A stretch of 64,000 nt of DNA from Axinella damicornis (Eukaryota; Porifera; Demospongiae; Axinellida; Axinellidae), in NCBI GenBank assembly GCA_963931865.1, contig OZ007507.1, forward strand, positions 10,947,533 to 11,011,532. Reading direction: 5' to 3'. Each line of letters starts with the position of its first letter. Positions within the stretch are counted from its first letter, which is position 1. Positions 1 through 11,500 of the stretch are shown here, in pieces. The notes beneath the pieces were generated by a model, which was not told the origin of the DNA, made no database searches, and saw nothing but the letters and a program-made list of their open reading frames with translations. The position numbers and the translations under genes are program-made.

Positions 1-454
1 CCAAGCCATGTTGTCAATCACAACAAGCATTACCTACAAGTGCAGCAGTTCTATACAAGCCATTTAGACCCACCACTTGTAGGTGTTCATGGGAAATACA
101 CAGAGGTCAGCATACAGTCAATTTTCGTTGCGTTTGAACATTGCGTGACTGTGCGGCAAGAACTTTCTGTGGGTGGAGCTTACACAGCATGGAATGTGCA
201 AGAGTCTGGAAGCCATGAAGGCACTTTGTGTGTCATATTCGCAGGTCACTGTTTCCACATTAATCCACGCAATATATGTATATACACAATGTTCAAACTC
301 AACTGCAATTGACTATACATAACCTTCCTCAGCTTTGCCTCGGAAGGCTATGTATACTGACTTCGTGTATTTCCCTAGCCTCGTTCCCAGGCCTCACCCC
401 AGCATTTGTCGCTTGCAGTACTAACACATCCAGATTATACGTTCTTCTCCTCAG
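1..454. other. Left-edge non-coding stretch with repeats
   Basis: I see no supported exon here. Upstream exons of the Ulp1-like gene are expected to the left of the window or within this interval but could not be placed. The stretch carries one copy of an inverted-repeat element (113-316) and half of a TAGCCTCG foldback element starting at 376. Confidence 0.5.
113..316. repeat. MITE-like element, copy 1 of 2
   Basis: The ends are imperfect inverted repeats of about 25 bp (left CAGTCAATTTTCGTTGCGTT, right the degenerate complement). The interior includes a GTGGGTGGAGCTT-like core and CAAGAGTCTGGAAGCC. A better preserved copy lies at 57543-57763, with matching ends and interior. It has no coding capacity. 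Confidence 0.75.
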
Positions 455-3400
455 TGAGTTTCTGATGAGCCGATCTAAGAGGGAGAAACAAGTGATTCCA
501 TCAAGCTGGTCATCAGTAGTTATGGATGTAGGTTTCACCTTGTATAGGTGTATACATGTATGTTCGGAATGTCACACTACTGGTATGTGTTTTTCACTTT
601 AGAATATCCCAGAACAACAGAATACCCATGACTGCGGGGTATTTGTTCTTGAGGTACGCCATCCTCGTTTATTCCTATAGAAAATAATTTACTCAAACAA
701 ACTTCTCAACTTTCAGTATGCCAGGAGTGTCCTGCTCAGAATGCCAATGACATTTACACAGGTACTATTGTGACTTGATCAAATAACATCAATGTGACAC
801 GAATGTGTTATGTGCTGTATGTGCATTGTGTTTTAGTGTGTGCATTGTCTAATGGGACATCTCGGAGCACCCTGAAAGTCCAGCGATGTAGACTTAACCT
901 CTGACATACATGTTTACCATGAATCTTCTCTCTACAGAGAGATATTCCAGATATCCGAAAACGCATCTCCCGTGAATTAAAGGCCAACAAGCTTATGGGA
1001 ACAGTGTGTCTTGGTGGTGAAAAGGCACACTCAAGCAAGGCACTGACAAAACAAGGTGAGGATGCTGACACACAAGATGGTGATAACGTACATCCATCCA
1101 TCGCTTTCGGACTAGCACATCCATCACTTCAACAACACTCCAATATGCCTAAGCAGTGGAAGGACCTAAATGCTAGCTTGAAACAATTATTACCACCACA
1201 TGAGCAGTACACATACATAATTGAAACCTATCAAGAAAGCAGTGAAAGCCAAGAGGATGCTCCACATTTCTCCGCAACAATTCGAGTCAATCTTCAAAAC
1301 GAAAACGAAGCACGTGATTGGATCACTGAAATGTCAAACCACTCCAAGTGTACCTACCGGGTCACGAAGACCGTAAAACCTAGTATGAAGCGAGTGAAGT
1401 GCAAACTTGTGATGCACTGCCAGCACTATGCTAAGAAATTGACACAAAAGCAGAGAGAAAAATCTGCTTTAGCCAGAGTAAAGAAGGCCAGAGCTCCTCT
1501 ATGCTTGCAGCTCCGAAACAAGAAAACTGATTGTCCCTCAAAGTTTGTCCTTGCAGTACAAATCCCTACCAAAATACAGACACGACTATCGGAGTCAAAT
1601 CCTCACCTCCTGACCCACTGTGGAGTGTTCAAAGTTGAATTCAATCACAACCACCCGGTCCATGCTGCCCACACTCTGTCTTTTCGTGATGTGTCAGAAC
1701 ACACAAAAGAGAAGCTCCATGGCCTCTTTGAAATGGGTCACAATGCTTCTTCTGCAAGACATGCACATGAGCAGCAGCTAATTGTACAAGCTGAGTCGCC
1801 AGAAGATCAGCAAAGCATTCTTGCTGACCGAGCCCAAAACCCAAACCCCCAGGACATGTTTCGTCTTTACGACAAGTGGCGTGTTGGTACCTATGGGGAA
1901 GAAAATGGTAAAACCATGATTCAGAAACTGCAAGAAGCAGTAGATGAATACAATGAGCAATACAGCAAGGATGGTGGAAAGGCTTTGTTGCAATGGTATG
2001 ATGCTGGCGCAGACGATGAGGAGTCGGAAAGTGATGCAGAAGACTCGGAACCACCAAAAAAAAAAAGAAAGAAAGCTGTGAACTCAACCCCCCTAATCCT
2101 TGCACTGTGTACTCCACTCATGAGTCGAGCCCACCAATTTGTCCAGCAGTCAAGTGACATAGTATTCTGTGATGCAACATCATCACTTGACAGATACAAT
2201 ACATCACTATTTCTGTTATCAACCACAACCCCTGCTGGTGCTGTGCCATTGGGTGCAATCCTCACATCAGATGAAAAAGAAACAACAATAGCACAAGGTT
2301 TGCAAATGCTCAAATCTATATTACCTCAAAATGCATTCTTTGGAGAGGGATCTGAGCGGGGTCCATCCATGATAATGACTGATGACAGCAGTCCAGAACG
2401 AGACGCTCTTTCCAAAGCATGGCCGTCAGCTACCCTCCTCTTGTGTACCTTCCATTTCCTGCAGCGACGGTGGACTTGGCTGTGGGATGCAAAAAACGCA
2501 GTACATAACAAGGAAGAGAGATCATTTCTGATAAAACAACTCAAGGTATTAGTGTACGCAGAAACTGAAGAACTCTTAATTCATCAGTATTCAGCAGCAC
2601 AAAAGTGCCCTGTAACCAACAAATATCCCAACTACCTACAACACATCCAGGCACTGTGGCCCCGTCGACAAGAATGGGCGCATTGCTATCGCAAACACAT
2701 ACTGATTCGGGGAAACCACACTAATAACTTCGCTGAGGCCGGGATGAAAATTCTGAAAGAAATTGTGTTCAGCCGCGTCAAGGCTTACAATTCAGTGCAA
2801 CTATTTCATTTTGTGACCGAAACCTTGGAAAGCTACTACTGCAGAAAGATGCTCAGTGTATCGAACAACAGGCTTGATACCTATGTTGCTCTTCGATTTC
2901 AAGGCCTCAATGCCAAAAAGGTGCCCAAAGACAGCATTGAAGAGGTGGATACAGGCAAATTCTATCATGTTAAAAGCACCTCACAAAGAGGTGTAGTCTA
3001 TGCTGTCGACATGATGGTGGGGGTGTGTACCTGTCCACAAGGTATTGATGGCTCTCCTTGTACACACCAAGCCGCCATTGCAATCCACTATGGAACTCCT
3101 TCCATTAATTGTATCCCAACATTAGCTCCTCAGATTCGCCGCATATATGCACAAATTGCCCTGGGGGAAAAGGCAGTAACAAGCATATCATTTTATGCGG
3201 GTATACATGATCATATTGAAGATATAAAGAAGAATGAAGAGAATGATCAGTGCATGCATCCAGACTTTTCAACAGCTGCTTGGGATCTAATCCGAGCTGG
3301 AAGCAAAGACATGTCTGATAGTGACAATGGTACTTCAAGCAGTACGGTACAGTCACGAGATGTAGCAAGTATTGGAAATATGTGTGCAGCCATTGACAGC

Positions 3401-3826
3401 ATAGCTGATGACTTAAAACAGAAGTTGCGAGAAGAGGACAATGAGCAGCTTGTGTTTGGTTCTGAAAAGTTTATCTCTCGTTACAACAAACTCAAACACA
3501 GCCTACCATTGCTAACTTCAGCACTACATCGCTTTGGCTGGACATACAGTGGGTCAGTGACAAGCAGAAAAGGTGGCAAAGTGCGGCATGGCCGACGCAT
3601 ACCAGTACAAGCCACAGCAGCTGGCAGAAGGCGAAAGGGCTTATCCCGTGGAAAAGCAAAAGTCACACCAGGAAAACCACTTGGAAAACAAAAGGGACAA
3701 CCACCAGCTAAAATGGTACAGGAGTCCCGATACATTTTGCCAACAAGACGAGAACCAAAAGGAAAGAGGAAGCACTCGCTTAAACTTAGCATAGAAAAGG
3801 GGCATCAGAATGCTGGTAAATGGTAG
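455..3826 (+). CDS. Ulp1/SENP-like peptidase C-terminus fused to MULE transposase with SWIM finger (5' partial)
   Basis: Exons: 455-527, 603-653, 717-761, 938-3826, all with GT-AG introns and consistent phase; the 5' end is missing. The first three exons and the start of the fourth read as the end of a Ulp1/SENP (C48) cysteine peptidase: QQNTHDCGVF holds the oxyanion Gln and catalytic Cys, followed by YARSVLLRMPMTFTQRDIP and RKRISRELKANKL. The reading frame continues into a 2.9-kb exon. Numbered from the in-frame Met at 995, a MULE-type DDE core follows, with likely catalytic Asp393 (FCDATSSLDR), Asp463 (MTDDSSPERD) and Glu581 (NNFAEAGMK), and CTFHFLQRRW after the second Asp. A SWIM zinc finger follows at about 3006-3075 (CTCPQG...PCTHQ). 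A basic patch PPKKKRKKA lies near 2050 and the C-terminus is very basic. In animals and plants Ulp1 domains are known in some mobile elements, so this is probably a transposon or a domesticated copy. The catalytic His and Asp exons of the peptidase are not in the window. An alternative is two adjacent genes, but phase and the absence of a stop argue for one. Confidence 0.72.
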
Positions 3827-4385
3827 GTCCCTGTGTCAGTTAGCACACACTGTACTTCACACACCAACTTATCCTCTCACTTTTGACTACCTTCTCCACT
3901 CACTGGTTGCTACATGGTAGGTAATATGCTCTGTGTCATGTGCAACAGTCAGCATAGCTGTTTAACGCTGTATGGTAAGTTTACTACCATCTTTTTGTAA
4001 ATTATTCTTTCACTTTATTCAAAGCTCTGTGTCATGTGAACCAGTCAATGCAGTTGTTTAAAACTGTACTTCACCCACCACCCTAGTAACTATTGTCTCA
4101 CTTTTGACCAATCTCTACTCAGTACCTGGTAGCCGAGTCATGTCTTCCTTCTGCTTCTCCATTCAGCCGTTTCCGTTTGTGTAAGTGAACTTTGACCTTC
4201 CTTGAGTGCGCATGCGTAGTTGGTGGATTGCGCAGAAACTAAGTCGAAAGTGGTTCCAAAAAAAAAAAACGCCCGGACCGGACCCAGGCCCTCACGCGGA
4301 ACTGGGTACGAGGCTACTGGCGCTCATCTAGAGATGAGAGGCTCTAAATGGAATGACGTGACCACCTCTGCATGCTAGCTGCACG
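3827..4385. other. Intergenic stretch with a diverged tandem duplication
   Basis: There is no coding evidence. Two diverged direct copies follow the stop of the transposase gene: 3828-3930 and 4024-4130 share CTGTGTCA, ACTGTACTTCAC, CTCACTTTTGAC and CTGGT(A/T)GC in the same order. A poly-A run sits at 4259-4269. The stretch then leads into the GPHR start codon and presumably contains its promoter, which I cannot pinpoint. Confidence 0.5.
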
Positions 4386-5455
4386 ATGGTGGGATTTGGG
4401 ATCGTAGTCGACTGTATCATTATGTTTGGGACTCAGGTGAGCTCATGTACAAGCAGGAGCGTACAACGAGGTCATTTGTTTTCAAGGTTGAGCCATGCAT
4501 GGGCCTAGTACCTAGTACCTGCTCATTAGCAGTCTTTGATCATAATATGTGGTGGAGAAATCCTTTCATCACTCCAATTTGTTACTCTTGTGTAGCTGAA
4601 ATAAACGTACTGTGTAATATAGATGTACAGAATTGTACATACAGCAATGCAGAGAAGCTGAGTTTGAAGCATCGTAGAGCTATTAATTTCTCTGTGAGCC
4701 ATTGCCTAGTCTTGTGGGCCAGATGTTTGCGTGCACAGGTGGAGGGGAAAAGAACGTTTGGTCGCTATAGACAGGTTTCTGTGGCACCGAGGAATTCAAA
4801 ATGTGGCATAGCAAATGTCACGAGGAAGGAAAACTGCCGTACTGTGATGTCGGTGATCCGCTAGAAGCTGACCTGTGAGGCTAGCCATTGCCCTCTGCAA
4901 AAAACCATGACCAGTTTACATACACTCCCAGCCACCACTCCCACCGCCCTCACCACCACTCCACGTGGTGGGTGGTTGGAGTAGAGGGGGTTGTGGGGTG
5001 ATGGTGTGGGCGTAGTGGGTGAGTGGAGTAGAGGGGGTTGTGGGAAGGTTGGTGTTGGGGTGGTGGGAATAGTGGGTCATTGGAGTAAGGTGGTGGATGT
5101 TCATCCCACCCACACCCACCACCCCCACCGCACAACTATTGTGACATGCACATGAACATGTACTTGTACACATACATTGTACACACACTCCACACACCAC
5201 ATCCAGTCCCTCTTCTTCGGCTTTGGCTGGCTATTCTTCATGAGGAAACTCTTCAAGAACTATGAGGTGGGTAAGCAGCACATACGTGGTGTTCGCACCA
5301 ACTACATGTACCTCATAATGCTGCTCGGGACAACATTCGGACCGGTAGTGTTGGTACAGACCAGATTGTGAGAGGTCTGCAGATCAGGTTAAGGGATCCG
5401 TGGCTAGCTCGAGTGATCTCATTAAATACTGATTCCACAAATGAACATCCTTCCC

Positions 5456-5501
<46 letters not shown>

Positions 5502-8500
5502 TTGTACATGTACACACGCACACTCACACAAAGATCCACAATATGTTTGTTCAGCTTCTGTTCTCGGTGACCTTTGCCCTCTCCTGCACAATGTTTGAGC
5601 TGATCATCTTTGAGATCGTTGGAATTCTGGACAGCGGGTAGGTATTATAGTGATGTGCTTGATTAACCCAGCGGGTAGGTATTATAGTGATGTGCTTGAT
5701 TAACCCAGTTCCAATCAATACCACAGAATCGGTAGACTCCATAATTATGTTCCAAAAAGTTGAGGAGATTCAGCAGTCTTCCAGAGCTTGAGTTAGTGGT
5801 CTTGCAGCATCTGATGGTTAGGGCATCGAGTGGTTGATACAGTTGGTGGCGTCCCAGATGTTGCCACTGCTGACCACAGTAATAGCCTCGATCCCATTAC
5901 ATCCCCACCTCCAGTTGTACTGAAATAACACTTGACTAGAGCAGTCCCTCACTATAGCTACATACATACATGTACAAGTAGCTGTGAACACTGATCATGG
6001 GAGCTCAGGCCACTTCCATTCCGGCACTAACCTAACCCGTGGAAACCTTTCGCTTGACACTGAGCTTGCCCTAGGTACAGCACATGTATGATCATTGGCC
6101 CCGTGTTTCTGGAACTGCTGCACTCTAGCCGCTAGCTCCTCTCCGCCGCCCAGCCGGTCCGGTCTCGAGAGGGACTATCGTGGGAGCGTGGCCTGGGAAC
6201 GAAGACTAGCAGCTACTCTGGAACTAACTTGTTTGTTTTCATATACTACAACAACTTGCAATTATACATGTATGAGATACAGATACATTGTGTGGAAATT
6301 GGCACATTCTTGCGCTGCTTGTGGTAGTAAGTTTAAGAAAGCTAGCCTCATTCCCAGGCTGGGGAGGAGCCTGGGAACGAGGCTAGTTCAGGAGAGCTTT
6401 CAGACTTGTTCTGCTGATCTCTGCAGCTCTCGCTACTTCCACTGGCAGCTGAACCTCTACTGGATGCTGGCGATGCTCATCTGTGTAATCCCGCTCTGCA
6501 TTGCTCAGCAGCTTGTCAACACCATTAGAATAGGTGGGTACCAGTCATGGTGGGGGAGGCCCTAGGTGGAAGGGGAGGGAGAAAAGGAAGGAGGGATGGG
6601 AGGGAGAGAGGGGAGAGAAATGAGGAGAATGCAATGCTCATCTGCGTAATCCCGCTCTGCATTGCTCAGCAGCTTGTCAACACCATTAGAATAGGTGGGT
6701 ACCAGTCATGGTGGGGGAGGGCCTAGGTGGCAGGGGAGGGAGGGAAGGAGGGAGGGAAGGAGGATAGGAGGGAGAGAGGGGAGAGAAAGGCAATGCTCAT
6801 CTGTGTAATCCCGCTCTGCATTGCTCAGCAGCTTGTCAACACCATTAGAATAGGTGGGTACCAGTCATGGTGGGGGAGGGCCTAGGTGGCAAGGGAGAGA
6901 GGGAAGGAGGATAGGAGGGAGAGAGGGGAGAGAAATGAGGAGAAGGCAAGTGTAATCCCGCTCTGCATTGCTCAGCAGCTTGTCAACACCATTAAAATAG
7001 GTGGGTACTACTCACGGTGGTAGGTGGCAGGGGAGGAGGGAGGAAGGGAGGGAAGGAGGGGAGGGAGGGAGGGAGGAAGGGAGGGAAAGAGGGAAGAGAG
7101 GGAGGGAGGGGAGAGAGGGAGTGAGGGGAGAGAGGAGGAGATAAATATGCATATACGGTATGTCATCCTACTCTGCATTGCTCAGCAGCTGGTCAGCACA
7201 TCAGAATGCCAATCATGGTGGGTTAGCAGCCTGTCAATACATTAGAATACCAATCTGGTTGGTTAGGTGCACCAGTCAAGGCTGGGAGAGGGAGGTAGGA
7301 TGGGCTGCATTGTAAGAGGGGGACATGGGGGGAGGTAGGATGGGCTGCATTGTAAGAGGGGGACGTGGGGGTGGGAGAGGGAGGTAGGATGAGCTGCATT
7401 GTGAGAGGGGGGACGTGGGGGGTGGGAGAGGGAGGTAGGATGAGCTGCATTGTAAGAGGGGGATGTGGGGGGTGGGAGAGGGAGAGGGAGGTAGGATGAG
7501 CTGCATTGTAAGAGGGGGATGTGGGGGGTGGGAGAGGGAGGTAGGATGAGCTGCATTGTGAGAGGGTGACGTGGGGGGTGGGAGAGGGAGGTAGGATGAG
7601 CTACATTGTAAGAGGGTGACGTGGGGGGCGGGAGAGGGAGGTAGGATGAGCTGCATTGTAAGAGGGGGACGTGGGGGTGGGAGAGGGAGGTAGGATGAGC
7701 TGCATTGTGAGAGGGGGACGTTGGGGGGTGGGAGAGGGAGGTAGGATGAGCTGCATTGTGAGAGGGGGATGTGGGGGGTGGGAGAGGGAGGTAGGATGAG
7801 CTGCATTGTGAGAGGGGGATGTGGGGGGTGGGAGAGGGAGGTAGGATGAGCTGCATTGTAAGAGGGGGACGTGGGGGGTGGGAGAGGGAGGTAGGATGAG
7901 CTGCATTGTGAGAGGGGGGACGTGGGGGGTGGGAGAGGAGAATCATTTACATGTATGTGTAATTAGTATTCCTTTGCTCTCTCTCCCTGCGCATGTTACA
8001 TCTAGTGCAGCGTCGTCGACTGGTACGTGTTCTCTCCGTGGGTATCTGGCTGGTGTTCCTATACTTCTTTTGGAAACTGGGTGACCCATTCCCCATCCTG
8101 AGTGCAAAACATGGTGTGTGAGGGGGGAGATGCAACCGCAGTGAAATCTCTCAATAGAGGGCACATTTGGAACAATATAATTCAGGTGTTTGTTCTTGGG
8201 ACGGAGTTCAGTGTTCATTCCCCTATGGCTGCAGGTATATTCTCTATTGAGCAGCCGATCAGTCGTGTGGGTGTGATTGGGGTGACCCTCATGGCCGTGC
8301 TGTCTGGGTTTGGTGCAGTCAACGCCCCCTACACCTACATGACCTACTTCGTCAGGTGAGGGGAACAACAACTCACATGCACACTTCAACTGTTGACCAC
8401 TTGCAGTGCTCTACATGTGTATGTGTTTCAGGAAGTTGGAATTGCTTGATGCCTTGGCACATGAATTTCCGCCACTCTCAGTCTTCCCAGTGGCTCCCTG

Positions 8501-11500
8501 GCTCTCTAGTAGCTCCGCATTGGCTCCCAGAGTGGCTCTCTAGTGGCTCCCTGGCTCTCTAGTGCTTCCTAGTAGCTCTCTAGTAGCTCCACATTGGCTC
8601 CCTGGCTCTCTAGTGCTTCCTAGTAGCTCTCTAGTAGCTCCACATTAGCTCCCCGACTTCCCAGTGGCTCCCTGGCTCTCTAGTAGCTCTCTAGTAGCTC
8701 CGCATTGGCTCCCCGAGTGGCTCCCTGAGTGGCTCTCTTGTAGCTCTCTAGTGGCTCCCTGGCTCTCTAGTGCTTCCTAGTAGCTCTCTAGTAGCTCCGC
8801 ATTGGCTCCCCGAGTGGCTCTCTGGTACATGTATGTTTGTCTTCGCCTCTGCAGGCACGTGTCAGACGGTGATGTTCAGAGCCAGGAGAGGAGACTACTG
8901 CAGACTGTGGACATGATCGTCTCCAAGAAGAAAAGGTTAGTTCAAGGGTCAAATATTTTACTCACCTTGTAGTACCTTCTGATTGGATGCCCACCTGATC
9001 CGATCAGCACAGATTACATTTCTGTCTCATACATGTATGTGTAAAAGATGAAGATCCTTGGGTCCTCGGTCCCTGGCTCCCCGGGTCCTGGGTCCCTGGA
9101 CCCCCAGTTCCTGGGTCCCTGGATCCCCGGGTCCTGGGTCCCTGGATCCCCGGGTCCTGGGTCCCTGGATCCCCGGGTCCTGGGTCCCTGGATCCCCGGG
9201 TCCTGGGTCCCTGGATCCCCGGGTCCTGGATCTCTGGATCCCCAGGTCCTGGGTCCCTGGATCCCCGGGTCCTGGATCCCTGGATCCCCGGGTCCTGGAT
9301 CCTCGGGTCCTGGGTCCCTGGATCCCCGGCTCCTTGGGTCCACAGAATATAGCATCCAGGCATTACCTGGTTTTCAGTGCAGACCGACTAATCTGGCTGA
9401 CTAAAAATCTGAATGTGCGGTTTTACGTGTACCTTTCTTGGTCCGCAGAATAGCAGCTGCTGAGAAGCAGAGGTAAGCTTTCATGAGGTACGTACACCTG
9501 TACCTACATTGTATACCTTACGTTAATGAAAATGTGCCGCTCAAAAATACAATGCACGTACGTATATGCTGTACATGTACATGTAACACAACAGGTGACA
9601 CAAATTACACTCCTGGTAGGGGAAAAATTGTGCCGCGTAAATAATTAAATAATTAATGTTTGAGTACTTAGGATTGGCCTACAGAGATTCTGACTACACC
9701 TCCGTGATCGCTATCATGTACTGACCCGAACATAAAAAAGTTGGTGCTGAAACTCACCTTGGTGGTGGAGATATGAGCGTTTTTGTCTCGCCGTTGGCCG
9801 CCATTGCTCGAGTGCTCCATCAACTTCCGGTGGCAGTACCGTTCTTAGGAAAGGCACACGAAGATTCTGACCACATGGCCGTGATCGCTGTCGTTCACTG
9901 ACGCTTACATGCCGGCCAAAACTCACTCTGCTGGCTAAGTTGTGAGTGCTGTAATAATGTCTTGTGGTCGCCATTGCCCACGATCGACTGAGCGTGGTTG
10001 CCACATGGCATGTGCGTTAATTGGAACGAATTGCAATACTTAGCTTGCGCTATGGCGAGTCGCAACCAGGGTTGCAACGCGGCTACCAGGAGTGCGGTTG
10101 CCCCTCGAAATATATGGAAATAAATATGTGTATAACTCCTCGGTAGTTACATATTTCAAGCACAACTATATTGCATAGCAGTCGTGTTCATTTCCCAGAG
10201 CATTCATACCTGTATCTGCATGCTGCATGCAGTTGCCAATTCTCACTGTCACTGATGTCTCAGCCATATCGCAACTGTGCACGATCAGACAGTGGTGATC
10301 TCTGTTTGCGGTTAGGCTGTATGGTTTTGAGCAACGTATGCTAGCTATTCTGGAGCGACTTATCAGGTGTTGGATAATGTGTGTGTATTGTCCAGTCTCC
10401 AGTTCCAGGCTGCCCAGCTGAACACCAAGCAGAGCAGCATGATGAAAGTGTGGAACATCTTCAGTGGAAAAATGGCTGGAACCACTGAGAGTATCCTCGG
10501 TATTTGTGGAGTGTACCTTTTGGGATTAATGATACTATTCATACATGTACATCCAGTGGCAGCCACGCTCCTGGAACATACATGTATACATTGTAGCTGC
10601 ATGGTGCAACTTGCTGGCAGGGTAGACTCGTGTTCATTGTGCCAGGGTATACCGTAGAGTACGTATCAAGCGCCCACCACGTATCAAGCGCCCACCCCCC
10701 TCTTCACGCGAAAGTTACTGCACAGGGTCCAAAAGCAGTGTGGTAAGGGCCCACCCATCACAAAAGTTTTGAGCAGCATTACTTAACCTCTGGGCGAGGT
10801 TGTGCATACAAAAAGGCCGATTTACAGTGAAATATGAACTACGGCGGGTGTGCTTTCTCTGTCGAGCATTTCTTCTCAAGGACTTCGCAAAGACGCGTGA
10901 TCAATTTCCTTGCGTGAAAAATGGACTTAAATATTCATTGCCGGTCATTGATATTCACAGCTTACCACAGCGCTTTATACAGTGCTGAATGGGTGGGCGG
11001 ATACTACATGCCTAAGTAGTCTGAGTACGCATCTAGTGCCCACCCCCATGTTCAGCGGCGTTCTAATGTCCCCAAACCCTGGGCGCTTAATACGTACTCT
11101 ACGGTAGTACTGTATCAGATATCAGTATGGTTGTCTTCTTTAAGGCCTCCTTGTTTTATCCTTCATTGCCGTAATTTTCACTGTGATCTTCAAGTGATGA
11201 CTCAGCAGTGGGGGACCTGTAGCATGGAATGTGTTAGTCTCGGTCCCAGACCCAAACGATGCAATCCGTGCTGGGGTGGGTTTGGTTCTGGGACCGAGAC
11301 TAGGAATGCATTTGCAAGTACATGTGTGGTGCCTTGACAGGGTGCACAGACATTGGAGCACTGCAGAAGGAGGTAGGTGCTCTGGAAGAACTGAATCGAC
11401 AGCTGTTCGTGGAGTATGTTGAAATGCTCACCATCAAGGTAGGCTGTGCGATTTAGTCAACTCTCTGTCATCATCCCACCCCTAAACAGGCAGATGTTTT

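Noticed and set aside
1641..2313. - strand ORFs of 130-158 codons inside the transposase exon
   Set aside because: They are shadow frames of the well-supported + strand MULE/SWIM exon.
4445..4864. 139-codon + strand ORF
   Set aside because: It starts just after the GPHR exon 1 donor and lies in intron 1, with no domain or codon pattern.
7223..7946. Long proline/histidine-rich ORFs on the - strand (up to 227 codons)
   Set aside because: They are frames through the 50-58 bp minisatellite in a GPHR intron and repeat with its unit.
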